From Pantoea sp. 18069 (GTDB lineage: Bacteria > Pseudomonadota > Gammaproteobacteria > Burkholderiales > Burkholderiaceae_C), in contig NZ_CACSJA010000008.1 of NCBI RefSeq assembly GCF_902706035.1, positions 1 through 64,000 on the forward strand: a DNA stretch of 64,000 bases, read 5' to 3'. Below the pieces are notes generated by a model. The model was not told the DNA's origin and did not search any database. It worked only from the letters and a program-made list of their open reading frames with translations. Both the position numbers and the translations under genes were made by a program. Shown here one piece after another: positions 26,878 through 35,774 of this stretch. How positions within the stretch are numbered: the stretch's first letter is position 1; every line of letters starts with the position of its first letter.

Positions 26878-28211
26878 CACATCTCCTCCAGCACATGCCG
26901 CTGCGAGCGCAACGCACGTTCGCGCAGCGCCTCCATGTCGATGTGCAGCATGCGGCCGTGGCGCTTGACCGCGCGCCCGGCGACATAGACGGAGTCGACG
27001 TTGCCAGGGTGCGCGGCCAGCACAATGGCGCCCACCGCGTCGGACACCGGCATCAGGTTCAGGTCGTTGCCGCGCACCAGGATGATGTCGGCCTGCTTGC
27101 CCGGCGTGAGCGAGCCGGTCTTGTGCGCCAGCCCCGTGGCCTGCGCGCCGGCCATCGTGGCAAACTCCAGCACGTCGCGCAGCGTCAATGTCGGCGGCGC
27201 GTTCGCGGCCCGGGAATGCCCTCCTCCCATCCAGGAGCGATAGTAGGCAAACGCATGGCGCATCTGCGTGAACATGTCGCCCGCGCATTTGGTCTCGGTG
27301 TCACCGCTCAGGCTGGGGCGTATGCCGACGGCCAGCAGGCGATCGAACGGGATGTCGCCAATGCCCTGGGCGTTCAGTTCGCAGTGCACGCCCAGCGAGG
27401 CCGTGACACCCGCATCGGCCATCATGGACAGCTCGTCGTCGGCGCAGCAGCAGCAATGCACGAAGGTCAGGTCGTCGCCAAGCACGCCGGCTTCATGCAT
27501 CTGGGCGATGGCGCGCACCTGGGCGTTGCGTGCATAGGCGCCCATATGGATGGTGGAGCGGATGCCCAGCTCGCGCGCCAGGCGCAAGTCCTGCAGCCAG
27601 ACGGCGCGCTGCGCCATTTCCGGACCACGGCCGGCCATCGCCAGCGTCAGCAACTGGTCGTCCGACGAGAAGTACTGCTTTCGCAGCCGACAGATGTCCT
27701 GCGGATGGCCGCGTTCGCTGCCGGACATCCAGGAGCTCCCTTCGATCAGCGGCCAGCCATGGGCGAAGATGCCGCGGATGCCGGCATCGCGCAGCGCCAG
27801 GATGGCGGCGTCCGCGTGCGCGGGCGTGTTCTGCACATGCGACCAGTCCAGCATCGTGGTCGTGCCCGCGTCCAGCGCCGACACTGCCCCCAGCAAGGTG
27901 CCGGCGTAGACGTCTTCGGTGCGGAAGGCCGCGCCCTTGGCGCCCAGCATCTCGGCGAAGTAGATCTGCGGGTCGATGTCCGCATAGCGATGCCGCACAC
28001 AGGTCTGCCAAGTATGCCTGTGGGTGTCGATGAACCCGGGCAGGACGATCATGTCCCGGGCATCGACGCGCTCGGCGGCCTCGGCCTCGATGTGCGGTGC
28101 GACGGCGACGATGCGCTCGCCCTCGATCAGCACATCGCCGCGGCGCAGGTCGCCGATGGCGCGGTCCATGCTGATCACCCAGCCTCCGGCCAGCAGGGTG
28201 CGGCGCTTCAT
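26877..28211 (-). CDS. Amidohydrolase (ATZ/TRZ-like, metal-dependent)
   Basis: Cyclic amidohydrolase/deaminase-like enzyme of 444 residues with the composite domain GDVLIEGERIVAVAP and the metal-binding HxH in DTHRHTWQT (His at about 64 and 66). Further ligands are likely in IHMGAY, and in VHCCCCADDE, which contains an unusual run of four Cys. The late SLSGDTETKCAGD segment stands where many relatives have a LGTDG-type Asp. It resembles chlorohydrolases and S-adenosylhomocysteine deaminases. The start overlaps the upstream monooxygenase stop by four bases. It likely opens or deaminates a ring product, but the substrate is not deducible. Confidence 0.83.
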   Translation of the reverse strand: MKRRTLLAGGWVISMDRAIGDLRRGDVLIEGERIVAVAPHIEAEAAERVDARDMIVLPGFIDTHRHTWQTCVRHRYADIDPQIYFAEMLGAKGAAFRTEDVYAGTLLGAVSALDAGTTTMLDWSHVQNTPAHADAAILALRDAGIRGIFAHGWPLIEGSSWMSGSERGHPQDICRLRKQYFSSDDQLLTLAMAGRGPEMAQRAVWLQDLRLARELGIRSTIHMGAYARNAQVRAIAQMHEAGVLGDDLTFVHCCCCADDELSMMADAGVTASLGVHCELNAQGIGDIPFDRLLAVGIRPSLSGDTETKCAGDMFTQMRHAFAYYRSWMGGGHSRAANAPPTLTLRDVLEFATMAGAQATGLAHKTGSLTPGKQADIILVRGNDLNLMPVSDAVGAIVLAAHPGNVDSVYVAGRAVKRHGRMLHIDMEALRERALRSQRHVLEEM

Positions 28212-29719
28212 GTGCGGCCCCGCGTGAGCCAGCGGTCCAGTTGTGCCTGGACCGTAGCGGCCTGCGCCGGGTCGCTGGCGGCCCAGGCGACGTAGCCGTC
28301 GGGGCGCACCAGGATGCCCGTCACGCCCTCCATGGCCGCCGGTACGCGGCCCACGCGCGCTGCGACGATATTCAGAGGAAGCCCCAGGGACTGCAGCGAC
28401 CCGAACTGCCGGCTCTGCCCCTCCAGGTCGAGCAGCAGGAAGCGGCGATCGCGCAGCAGCTCGGCGGGCCGCAGCGACCGGCCATCCTGGGCAATCATGT
28501 CGAAATCGGGCAGCCGGCAGCCGGTCAATGGATGGCTCGCGGCGTCACGCGGGTATGGCGCCTGCAGCCCGCACAGCTCCAGCGCCAGCTTGCGCTGCAC
28601 GTCCGGCAACGGGATGATGTGCTGCGCCAGATGCCGCTTGAGCACGATCCCGCCGGCATCGAAATTGAACTGCAGCTCGCACTGCGCCTTGACGCTTTCG
28701 AGCAGCGCGTGCATGACGGGCAGGCGTTCCGCGTCGTAGCTGTCCAGCGTCGCTTCATCGGCGTGGCCCTGGATCACATTGGCCAGCTTCCAGCCCAGGT
28801 TGAACGCGTCCTGCAGGCAGAAATTCATTCCGACGCCGCTGGCCGGATAGTGGATGCGCGCCGATTCGCCCACCAGGAACACGCGCTTTTGGCGCAGCGA
28901 CGACACCGCACGCATCTGGTCGTCGAAGCGCGACGCCCAGCGATGGCCGGTGATTCCGTAGTCCGTGCCATGCACGTCCCGGATGCACTGCAGCGCTTCC
29001 TCCAGCGTCACAGGCTCGTCCCTCGCAGCCATGCGCCGGTCGCGGTGCACGATGTTGAAACGGGTGATGCCTTCGCCAAACGCATAGCCGCGCACCCAGC
29101 CCATTTCGTTGTCGACGTTGATGCGCCCGCCGGGCCAGGGCGCGTCCAGGTGGGCGTCGATGACGATGCCGCGGAAGGTGCCCGCGTGGCCCTCGAAGGC
29201 GATGCCGGCGCTGGTGCGCACCGCGCTGCGCCCGCCGTCCGCGCCCACCAGGTAGCGGGTGCGCAGCGTTGCCGCCGCGCCCTGCGCGTCGACCACCGAC
29301 ACCGTCACGCCATCCCCATCCTGTGCGAAGGAGGTGAACTCCGTGCCCCGGCGGATCTGCGCGCCGCTCTCGAGCGCCCACTGCCAGAGAATTTCTTCCG
29401 TGAGATTCTGCGGCAGGCCCAGCGTGAAGCCAAAGCGGCTTTCCAGGTATTGCCAGCGGATCGGATGGAAGCCGGCCCATATGTGCGAATGGCGAAATGG
29501 ATAGGGCGTGATTTCCCGCGTGCGCTCGATGAAGCGCTCGGCAATGCCGCGCGCGTCGAACAGCTCGAGCACCCGGGGCAGGATGGTTCCCGCCCGCGAC
29601 TGCACGCCTTCGGTCCTGCGTTCGAGCACCAGCGTCTTCGCGCCCGCTCCCGCCAACTCGGCCGCCAGCGTCAGACCCGACGGACCGCCCCCCACGACAA
29701 TGACATCCCATGACTGCAT
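28208..29719 (-). CDS. FAD-dependent aromatic monooxygenase
   Basis: Single-component flavin hydroxylase of 503 residues. The Rossmann motif VVGGGPSGLTLAAELA opens the protein, followed by VLERR. YLVGADGGRSAVR near residue 160 is the DG motif, and VGESARIHYPASGVGMNFCLQDAFNLGWKLA near 290 corresponds to the second FAD motif, with GES in place of the common GDA. A C-terminal thioredoxin-like domain is expected and the length fits. It probably hydroxylates an aromatic or heteroaromatic ring with NAD(P)H. It is translationally coupled to the amidohydrolase gene and lies 9 bases after the Bug-protein gene. Confidence 0.88.
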   Translation of the reverse strand: MQSWDVIVVGGGPSGLTLAAELAGAGAKTLVLERRTEGVQSRAGTILPRVLELFDARGIAERFIERTREITPYPFRHSHIWAGFHPIRWQYLESRFGFTLGLPQNLTEEILWQWALESGAQIRRGTEFTSFAQDGDGVTVSVVDAQGAAATLRTRYLVGADGGRSAVRTSAGIAFEGHAGTFRGIVIDAHLDAPWPGGRINVDNEMGWVRGYAFGEGITRFNIVHRDRRMAARDEPVTLEEALQCIRDVHGTDYGITGHRWASRFDDQMRAVSSLRQKRVFLVGESARIHYPASGVGMNFCLQDAFNLGWKLANVIQGHADEATLDSYDAERLPVMHALLESVKAQCELQFNFDAGGIVLKRHLAQHIIPLPDVQRKLALELCGLQAPYPRDAASHPLTGCRLPDFDMIAQDGRSLRPAELLRDRRFLLLDLEGQSRQFGSLQSLGLPLNIVAARVGRVPAAMEGVTGILVRPDGYVAWAASDPAQAATVQAQLDRWLTRGRT

Positions 29720-29728
29720 GCTTGTTTC

Positions 29729-30709
29729 CTATTCTGGCTGGAGGCCAGCAGCCTTGACGGCTGTCTCGACCATTGGGCGATCGTTGGCGATCATGCGGGC
29801 CAGATCCTGCGCGGAGCCTCCCATGACGCGCCACTGCTCTTCCTCGATTTTTCTGCGCACCTCGGGCAGCTCCAGCGCCTGGGCGAAGGCCGCATTGAGC
29901 TTGCGCACCACAGGCTCGGGCGTGCCGGTCGGCGCGACAAAGCCCATCCAGTTGCCGAACGGACGAAAGGAAGGGAACACTTCCGACATCGTCGGCACAT
30001 CCGGCTGCGACGGCAGGCGCTTGTCCGACATGAAGGCCAGCACGCGCACCTGCCCAGCCTTCCACTGCCCGAGCACCGAGCCGACGCTGAGCACCGTCAC
30101 ATCCACGCGGCCGCCCAGCAGTTCGGGGAGGATGGGCGCTGCGCCCTGATAGGGCACATGCAGCATGTCCACGCCGGCCACCCGCTTGAATTGCTCCATC
30201 AGCAAATGGTTGAAGGAACCGATACCGACGCTGGCATAGGGCTGGCCCGGCTGCTTCCTCAGATGCGCCACCAGCGCGCCTACATTGGTCACGGGCAGCC
30301 GCGTGCTGACGATCAGGCCCACCGGGATATCCGCCACGGCGATCACCGGCGTGAAACTGCGCACCGGGTCGTAGGCCAGGTCGTTGCGCTGCGCGCTGTT
30401 GAGCAGCAGCGCCGAGGTGGTGGTGAGTGCGAGCGTATAGCCATCGGGCCTGGCCCTGGCCACCTGGGCCGTGCCCAGGATGCCGTTGGCGCCGGCCTTG
30501 TTCTCGAACACGATAGGCTGGCCGAGCAGGCGCGAGGCACGCTCCGCAACCAGGCGTCCGACCACCTCCAGCGCCGATCCCGCGGGATAGGGAAACACGA
30601 CATGGATGGGCTTGACCGGGTAGGAGTCCTCCTGCGCGAAAGCCGGCCTGAGCAGGGGCAGCATGGCCAGCGCCGCGCCGAGGATCCGCAAAACTTGTCT
30701 CGTCTTCAT
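29729..30709 (-). CDS. Bug-family tripartite tricarboxylate-type binding protein
   Basis: Periplasmic solute receptor of 326 residues with a signal peptide (LGAALAMLPLLRPAFAQ). Bug-family marks: YPVKPIHVVFPYPAGSALEVVGR at the mature N-terminus, GQPIVFENKAGANGILGTAQVARARPDGYTL in pieces near 75, and YQGAAPILPELLGGRVDV near 165. No TctA or TctB membrane partner is encoded nearby, which is common for orphan Bug proteins in the Burkholderiales. It probably binds the aromatic or carboxylate substrate of the following catabolic genes. Confidence 0.9.
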   Translation of the reverse strand: MKTRQVLRILGAALAMLPLLRPAFAQEDSYPVKPIHVVFPYPAGSALEVVGRLVAERASRLLGQPIVFENKAGANGILGTAQVARARPDGYTLALTTTSALLLNSAQRNDLAYDPVRSFTPVIAVADIPVGLIVSTRLPVTNVGALVAHLRKQPGQPYASVGIGSFNHLLMEQFKRVAGVDMLHVPYQGAAPILPELLGGRVDVTVLSVGSVLGQWKAGQVRVLAFMSDKRLPSQPDVPTMSEVFPSFRPFGNWMGFVAPTGTPEPVVRKLNAAFAQALELPEVRRKIEEEQWRVMGGSAQDLARMIANDRPMVETAVKAAGLQPE

Positions 30710-30730
30710 TGTTCTCTCCCAAGGTCTGCT

Positions 30731-31819
30731 TCAGAAGGTATGCCGAATGCCGAATTGCGTGCCGGTGACATCCTCGCCCCTGGTCAGCACGGGCAGCGCC
30801 GGATTCAAGGTTTCGGAAAAGCCGGCGTTGTTGTTCAGGCGCGCGATGCCGGCAAAGACCGAGGTGCGCTTGGACAGAAAGTGCATGTATTGCAGCACCG
30901 CTCTGGACGCCCTGGCGCTGCCCTGGCGCTCCAGCAGATAGCTCGCGCGGACTTCCCCCGAGCCGACAGGCCAGTTGGTGCCGACCAGGGCCGTGCTGCG
31001 CCGGGGCTGCCCCGGGTCGTCGCGCTGGATGTAGAAGCCCGTCAGGCGCGGGCCGCCGAACTTGTAGTCACCGCCCAGCATGAATTCCTTGCGGTCCCCG
31101 GCGGGAAGCGCGTTTTTCTGCCGGGTGTAGGCGGCATGCACGTCGACGCGCTGGTCGCTGTACGAAGCGCCCAGGCCGATGTACTGCGCACCCGCCACAC
31201 CTTCGCTGGCGCTGGCGAGCGCGCGGGCCTGGAAACCGCCCATGCGCGGGCTGATGTACTTGGCGGAGTTATTGATGCGCGGCGTGAATATCGCCATCGG
31301 CCATGCCGCGCCTATGCCCGAGAAGTAGAAGGGATCGAGCGGTGCGGTCAGGTCATCCATGGGGATGTAGTTGCGCCCCAGGCGGAACTCGCCATAGGGC
31401 GTTGCCAGGCCGACCATGGCCTCCCGGCCAAAGAAGGCGCCGCCGAAGCCGGTGGCGCCCGTGTCCACATTGAAACCATGGTCCAGCTTGAACTTCGCCG
31501 ACCAGCCACCGCCCAGATCCTCCACGCCTTCGAAAATCAGGCGCGAGGAATCGCTGGAAAGCCCGGTGTGCGTGCGCGACGCGCCCGTGGGCGATGCAAT
31601 GCGCAGGTAGTCGACGGAGGCCTCCACCTTGCCGGAGATGGTGACCGAACCTTGCGCCAGCGCTGCAGTGGCGGTCAATGTGGCGTACACGGCGATCGCA
31701 TGGACCACTCGTACGGGCGAAGGGCGCGAGCCGGCAGTCTTTGCAGTCCTGGCGTGGGCGATGGGTGATGTCAATTTTGTCTCCTGGGTGATGAGGCCGC
31801 ACAACGATGTATTCCTCAT
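30731..31819 (-). CDS. Gram-negative porin of the catabolic operon
   Basis: Outer-membrane trimeric porin of the Burkholderiales type. The signal region ends TLTATAALAQ and the mature protein begins GSVTISGKVEASVDY. Family marks include SRLIFEGVEDLGGGWSAKFKLDHGFN in pieces, FFGREAMVGLATPYGEFRLGRNYIP and the terminal IRHTF with a C-terminal Phe. From the ATG at 31819 the protein has 362 residues. An in-frame ATG at 31855 gives 374 and cannot be excluded. As first gene of the operon it probably admits the pathway substrate. The divergent LysR gene starts 85 bases away. Confidence 0.88.
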   Translation of the reverse strand: MRNTSLCGLITQETKLTSPIAHARTAKTAGSRPSPVRVVHAIAVYATLTATAALAQGSVTISGKVEASVDYLRIASPTGASRTHTGLSSDSSRLIFEGVEDLGGGWSAKFKLDHGFNVDTGATGFGGAFFGREAMVGLATPYGEFRLGRNYIPMDDLTAPLDPFYFSGIGAAWPMAIFTPRINNSAKYISPRMGGFQARALASASEGVAGAQYIGLGASYSDQRVDVHAAYTRQKNALPAGDRKEFMLGGDYKFGGPRLTGFYIQRDDPGQPRRSTALVGTNWPVGSGEVRASYLLERQGSARASRAVLQYMHFLSKRTSVFAGIARLNNNAGFSETLNPALPVLTRGEDVTGTQFGIRHTF

Positions 31820-31904
31820 GGGCCCGATTGTTTTCGCCCCGCATCCATTCGACAAATGAATTGTTTAAAGTATCACCATTTGCGCCGCAAATTCATGAGG
31901 TGTT

Positions 31905-32825
31905 ATGCGCTTTGACAAACTCGACCTGAACCTGCTCGTGGTGCTCGATGCGCTGCTGACCACGCGCAGCGTGACGCGCGCGGCGGAACGCGTCTTTCTC
32001 AGCCAACCCGCGACCAGCCTGTCCCTGAAACGGCTGCGCGAGTACTTCAAGGACGAGTTGCTGCAGCCCATCGGCAAATCCTTCGTGCTCACGCCCCTGG
32101 CCGCCGAGCTCGCCAAGCCCGTGCACGACGTGCTCTTGCGCGTGCAGGCGATCTCCCGGGCGCAGCCCACGTTCGATCCGGCCACGTCGCAGCGGCGATT
32201 CGTCATCGATTCCTCGGACTACGTCATCTCGGTGCTGCTGTCGGAAATGGTGAGGCGCGCAACCAGCGTCGCTCCCCGAATGGAGTTCGACCTGCGCACC
32301 CGCAGCCCGCAATCGCGCGAACTGCTCCAGGCCGGGGACATCGAACTGCTCATCACGCCGCAGTTCGCGATGGTGCCCGGACACCCTTCCGAATTGCTGT
32401 TCGAGGACACGTTCTCCTGCCTTGTGAGCCCCGGGCATTTCGGCAGTCACACACAGCTGACGGCAGAGCAGTACTTCGACGCCTCGCACATCGGCGTCGA
32501 ATGGGGGGGCGGCCAGCGCCTGACCTATGACCAGCGGCTCATCGCCGTAGGCAAGCGTGCACGCCGGCAGGATGTGATCGCGCCGAGCTTCACCATCGTG
32601 CCGCACCTGCTGGTGGGCACGCCGCGCATCGCCACGTTGCCGACGCGGCTTGCCCGGCAGATCGCCGCGCGTTTTCCCCTGCGTGTCGTCGAATGCCCGG
32701 TGGAGATCCCCCCATTTGCCGAGCACATGCAATGGCATAAATACCAGGAGCGAGACCCGGCGATGGCCTGGCTGCGCGCACTGCTGATCGAAGTCGCGCA
32801 GGAAATGGAACCCAGGGCCGGTTGA
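31905..32825 (+). CDS. LysR-family regulator, divergent from the catabolic operon
   Basis: A 306-residue LysR regulator. The N-terminal HTH is LNLLVVLDALLTTRSVTRAAERVFLSQPATSLSLKRLREYF in pieces, and a periplasmic-binding-like effector domain follows. The LDLNLL opening and the SQPATSLSLKRL helix place it with NodD/PcpR-like members that respond to aromatic ligands. It is transcribed away from the porin gene, the standard arrangement for a LysR activator of an adjacent catabolic operon. Confidence 0.9.
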   Translation: MRFDKLDLNLLVVLDALLTTRSVTRAAERVFLSQPATSLSLKRLREYFKDELLQPIGKSFVLTPLAAELAKPVHDVLLRVQAISRAQPTFDPATSQRRFVIDSSDYVISVLLSEMVRRATSVAPRMEFDLRTRSPQSRELLQAGDIELLITPQFAMVPGHPSELLFEDTFSCLVSPGHFGSHTQLTAEQYFDASHIGVEWGGGQRLTYDQRLIAVGKRARRQDVIAPSFTIVPHLLVGTPRIATLPTRLARQIAARFPLRVVECPVEIPPFAEHMQWHKYQERDPAMAWLRALLIEVAQEMEPRAG

Positions 32826-32924
32826 CACCATTTTTGCCAGATGCGCCGAGCGCAGTGCAATGGACACAGCGCCAGCCAAGGCTTTCATCGTGCCGCGTCC
32901 CGGCACCTGCGGCATCATGCGCAG

Positions 32925-33350
32925 ATGATTGCGGCCGTGCTTGTCTGCCTGGTCGTCGGCATCAGCGATGGCGACACCCTGACCGTGCGCTGCGGGCAGC
33001 CCGCCCGCTTCGAGCAGCGCCAGGTGCGCATCCATGCGATCGATGCGCCCGAGCGTCATCAGTCCTTCAGCGAGGCATCGCGCGCCAGCCTGGCCAGGCT
33101 GTGCCTGAATATCCGCGCCCGGATCCGGCATGTGGACACCGACGGCTACGGGCGCACCATCGCCCAGGTCGAATGCCGTGGCGAGGATGTGGCCGAGCAC
33201 CAGGTGCGCTGTGGCATGGCCTGGGTGTACACGCGCTACGCCGGCACGCGCACCGATCTGCTCGCGCTGCAGGCCCGCGCGCGTTCGGCGCGCTCGGGCC
33301 TGTGGGCCGACGCGCACCCGATCCCCCCCTGGGTCTGGCGGCGCCGATAA
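32925..33350 (+). CDS. Staphylococcal-nuclease-like (thermonuclease) protein
   Basis: A 141-residue SNase-fold protein with an uncleaved-looking or short signal (MIAAVLVCLVVGIS). DGDT is at about 15-18, the catalytic pair Arg 35 and Glu 43 lies in VRIHAIDAPER, and Arg at about 77 is in DGYGRTIA, matching the three catalytic positions of the family. A Ca2+-dependent exported nuclease is likely. The frame is open upstream to 32841, but the ATG at 32925 puts the hydrophobic signal at the N-terminus. Several extra Cys (23, 60 and later) suggest disulfides. Confidence 0.82.
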   Translation: MIAAVLVCLVVGISDGDTLTVRCGQPARFEQRQVRIHAIDAPERHQSFSEASRASLARLCLNIRARIRHVDTDGYGRTIAQVECRGEDVAEHQVRCGMAWVYTRYAGTRTDLLALQARARSARSGLWADAHPIPPWVWRRR

Positions 33351-33362
33351 AGGGCGCCGCGC

Positions 33363-33776
33363 TCAATAGCAGGCTTCGAACTCTTCCTCCGTCTGGCGCT
33401 CCAGATCGCGCAGCCAAAGAACGCCTGCGCGCTTGGTGAACTTGAAATGTCGCTGGACCAATCGATCGGTCAGGAAGCACTCGCTGCGCACTTGCACGCC
33501 GTCGCTCACCACGACCACCGGTTCGGTCGCCCGGCACACCATGGCGTCCAGGCTGTTGCCCTGCTCGGGATTCATGTATCCATAGCGAAAAAACCGGGGC
33601 TGCACGACGAGATAGGCCGGTGAGGCCAGGCCCGCGCGCTCCCGGCGCAGGCAGCTCTCCGAAGAACGGTTGGCCAGATAGCTGCCGACAAACTCATCGG
33701 GAATCAGGTAATCGGGCGCGGCGCTCGCACTGCCCAAGGCAAGCGCGCCTATGCAGGCGATGACATGTTTGCGCAT
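33363..33776 (-). CDS. Hypothetical secreted protein, four mature Cys
   Basis: A 137-residue protein with a clear signal peptide (MRKHVIACIGALALGSASAA). The mature part has four Cys, in ESCLRRE, DAMVCRA, RSECFLT and FEACY, which suits a disulfide-bonded periplasmic protein. I do not recognise a family. It converges with the nuclease gene (12-base gap). An AT-rich stretch of about 100 bases precedes it and probably holds its promoter. Confidence 0.7.
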   Translation of the reverse strand: MRKHVIACIGALALGSASAAPDYLIPDEFVGSYLANRSSESCLRRERAGLASPAYLVVQPRFFRYGYMNPEQGNSLDAMVCRATEPVVVVSDGVQVRSECFLTDRLVQRHFKFTKRAGVLWLRDLERQTEEEFEACY

Positions 33777-33879
33777 ACGCCCCCTCCCTCAAAGTAATCA
33801 GAGTCTGGAAATATAATAGCCGCCACCTATCAAATCAATCATCCGATACCCTATGTTCATAGAGTGGCGCACGAGACGT

Positions 33880-34083
33880 TCACAGCGGCGCTCTGTCGCC
33901 CGAAGCGATCCGCCGGATGGCCTCCAGCGCCGCGTCCCGTGTGGGCCAGGTTTCCCCGTTGAGCAGGATGTTGTGCTCATCCACGACGAAACTGGCGCAA
34001 TACCAGACGCCGTCCGCCTGGCAGAGCGTGGCACTGTAGCTGCTGCCATCGTTCTCGCCAAAGACGTTTTCTTCGGACTGCAT
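33880..34083 (-). CDS. Small hypothetical protein (67 aa)
   Basis: Starts MQSEENVFGENDGSSYSATLCQAD and ends with RDAALEAIRRIASGDRAPL. An exceptionally good ribosome site, AAGGAGGT, lies 6 bases before this ATG, which decides the start over the longer frame from 34197. The centre (WYCASFVVDEHNILLNGETW) looks like a small beta-rich domain. No family is recognised. It is probably a real, well-translated small cytoplasmic protein. Confidence 0.7.
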   Translation of the reverse strand: MQSEENVFGENDGSSYSATLCQADGVWYCASFVVDEHNILLNGETWPTRDAALEAIRRIASGDRAPL

Positions 34084-34247
34084 ACAGACCTCCTTGTACG
34101 TATCAGTAAGCCCATTGTGGGGCGCGAGCGGCGCGACGGCAACCGGGATGCTGTGGACGGCGCCAGGCACCACTTGTTGGTGGCAGGCAACATTCATTGC
34201 TGCGTCATAAGCATATGTTCACGCAGGACGGGTCCTACGCGCAAAGC

Positions 34248-34263
34248 TGGCACAGCTCTTGCT
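34248..34263 (+). promoter_or_regulatory. Sigma-54 (RpoN)-type promoter of the porin gene
   Basis: TGGCAC-N5-TTGCT, with the invariant GG and GC 12 bases apart, matches the -24/-12 consensus. It ends 38 bases before the porin ATG, leaving room for a short leader with a CAGGAGT ribosome site. Activation would need an enhancer-binding protein, and no gene for one is in the window. Confidence 0.75.
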
Positions 34264-34301
34264 ATATTCACATTTCCTAAGCTTTTATTACAGGAGTCCC
34301 T

Positions 34302-35333
34302 ATGAAGAAGTCCCTGCTCGCCCTGGTTGCAGCCCTTGCATGCGCCGGCGCAGCACAAGCCCAAAGCACGGTGCAAATCTCTGGCCTGGTCGATGTCTAC
34401 GCTGGCTCCATGCGCCAGTCCGGCAGCGCCGGGCGCACCAGCACCGTCGGTTCGGGTGGCATGACTACATCGTGGCTGGGCTTCTCGGGCAAGGAAGATC
34501 TGGGCAACGGCCTCAAGGCCGAGTTCGTCCTGTCCTCCTTCCTGCGCGCCGACGTCGGCAACCTGGGCCGCTACGATGGCGACCCGGCCTTCTCGCGTGA
34601 CGCCAACGTCGCGCTGTCGGGCGGCTTCGGTACGCTGCGCCTGGGCCGCTCCAAGGCCCCCAACTTCCTGCCCACCATCCTGGCCAACCCCTACGGCGAC
34701 TCCTTCACCGTGTCGCCCCTGGTGCTGCACGCCAACATGGCCAGCCTGCCCGCCTGGGGCTTCGGCAACCTGACCACGCCGGCCGACACCGGCTGGAGCA
34801 ACCAGGTGACCTATTCCACGCCCAGCATCGGTGGTCTGAGCGCCAACCTGCACTACCAGTTCGGCGAACAAGGTGGCGATACGGGCAAGGGCAATGTCGG
34901 CGTGAACCTGATGTACTTCGGCGGCCCGCTGACGCTGCTGGGCTTCTACGAGCACGTCAAGATCAGCAACCCGGTGAACCCCGCGCCCATCAACACCAAG
35001 ACCGACTGGATGCTGGGCGGCGCCTATGACTTCAGCGTCGTCAAGGCCTATGCCACCTACGGCCAGGCCGAAGTCGATGCAACGAACTTCGAAGCCCGCA
35101 CCATTTCCCTGGGCCTGGATCTTCCGGTGATGAGCAAGGCCGGCACCGTGAAGGCCGCCGTCGCCCGCACCAAGGTGGAAGGCCCGGCCAACGCCACGCG
35201 CACCACCGCCAGCCTGGGCTACGACCACTTCCTGTCCAAGCGCACCGATCTGTACGCTGTGACCATGCACGACAAGATCACCCACCTGAAGTCGGGCACC
35301 AGCCTGGTGCTGGGCGTGCGCCACCGCTTCTGA
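34302..35333 (+). CDS. Gram-negative porin (general, sigma-54-promoted)
   Basis: Trimeric outer-membrane porin of 343 residues. The signal peptide is MKKSLLALVAALACAGAAQA and the mature start is QSTVQISGLVDVYAGS. Family marks: TSWLGFSGKEDLGNGLKAEFVLSSF in pieces, FGTLRLGRSKAPNF, and the terminal LVLGVRHRF with C-terminal Phe. It stands alone between a sigma-54-type promoter and a strong terminator, so it is a single-gene unit. RpoN control points to nitrogen or carbon stress, by inference. Confidence 0.92.
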   Translation: MKKSLLALVAALACAGAAQAQSTVQISGLVDVYAGSMRQSGSAGRTSTVGSGGMTTSWLGFSGKEDLGNGLKAEFVLSSFLRADVGNLGRYDGDPAFSRDANVALSGGFGTLRLGRSKAPNFLPTILANPYGDSFTVSPLVLHANMASLPAWGFGNLTTPADTGWSNQVTYSTPSIGGLSANLHYQFGEQGGDTGKGNVGVNLMYFGGPLTLLGFYEHVKISNPVNPAPINTKTDWMLGGAYDFSVVKAYATYGQAEVDATNFEARTISLGLDLPVMSKAGTVKAAVARTKVEGPANATRTTASLGYDHFLSKRTDLYAVTMHDKITHLKSGTSLVLGVRHRF

Positions 35334-35376
35334 TCGGCCCCGTCCGCGTGCATGCCTGCGCGCATGCACGCCCCCC

Positions 35377-35408
35377 AAAAAGCGAAGCCCCGTGCTTCGC
35401 TTTTTTTT
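35377..35408 (+). terminator. Intrinsic terminator of the porin gene
   Basis: GCGAAGC (35382-35388) pairs with GCTTCGC (35394-35400), extended by flanking A/T pairs, and is followed by eight T (35401-35408). Confidence 0.9.
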
Positions 35409-35576
35409 GGACCGGCATTCGCGGCGTCGCGGGTGGCAAGCGCACGCGTATTTGTCCCACAACGCGGGCCGAGGATTCAGGTTGCAATCGAGAGGTTGCA
35501 GGATGGAAGGAATACCGTCCGCACGGTTTCTCGATTCGCCCTTGTCCCTGTCGCCACTCCCTCTTCAGGAGGCCCC

Positions 35577-35738
35577 ATGCAAGCCTTCCTCTCGATCAAC
35601 CGCCACCCCCTTGTGGCATTCGCCATCACCGTGGTGCTGGCCATCGCATCGATGACCTTGATGCTCTGGATAGACAACGCCGCCCAGGCGGCCGACAGCC
35701 TGCAGGTGGTCGACCTGTTCACGCTGCTGGAAGAATAG
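35577..35738 (+). CDS. Small single-pass membrane protein (53 aa)
   Basis: MQAFLSINRHPLVAFAITVV opens the protein, followed by LAIASMTLMLWIDN, giving one transmembrane helix at about residues 13-33, and an acidic tail DLFTLLEE. AGGAGG lies 6 bases before the ATG. No family recognised. A longer in-frame reading upstream lacks any such site. Confidence 0.55.
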   Translation: MQAFLSINRHPLVAFAITVVLAIASMTLMLWIDNAAQAADSLQVVDLFTLLEE

Positions 35739-35774
35739 GCGCCCGGCCCGGCGCCTGGGTTCTGCGTTCCGCGT

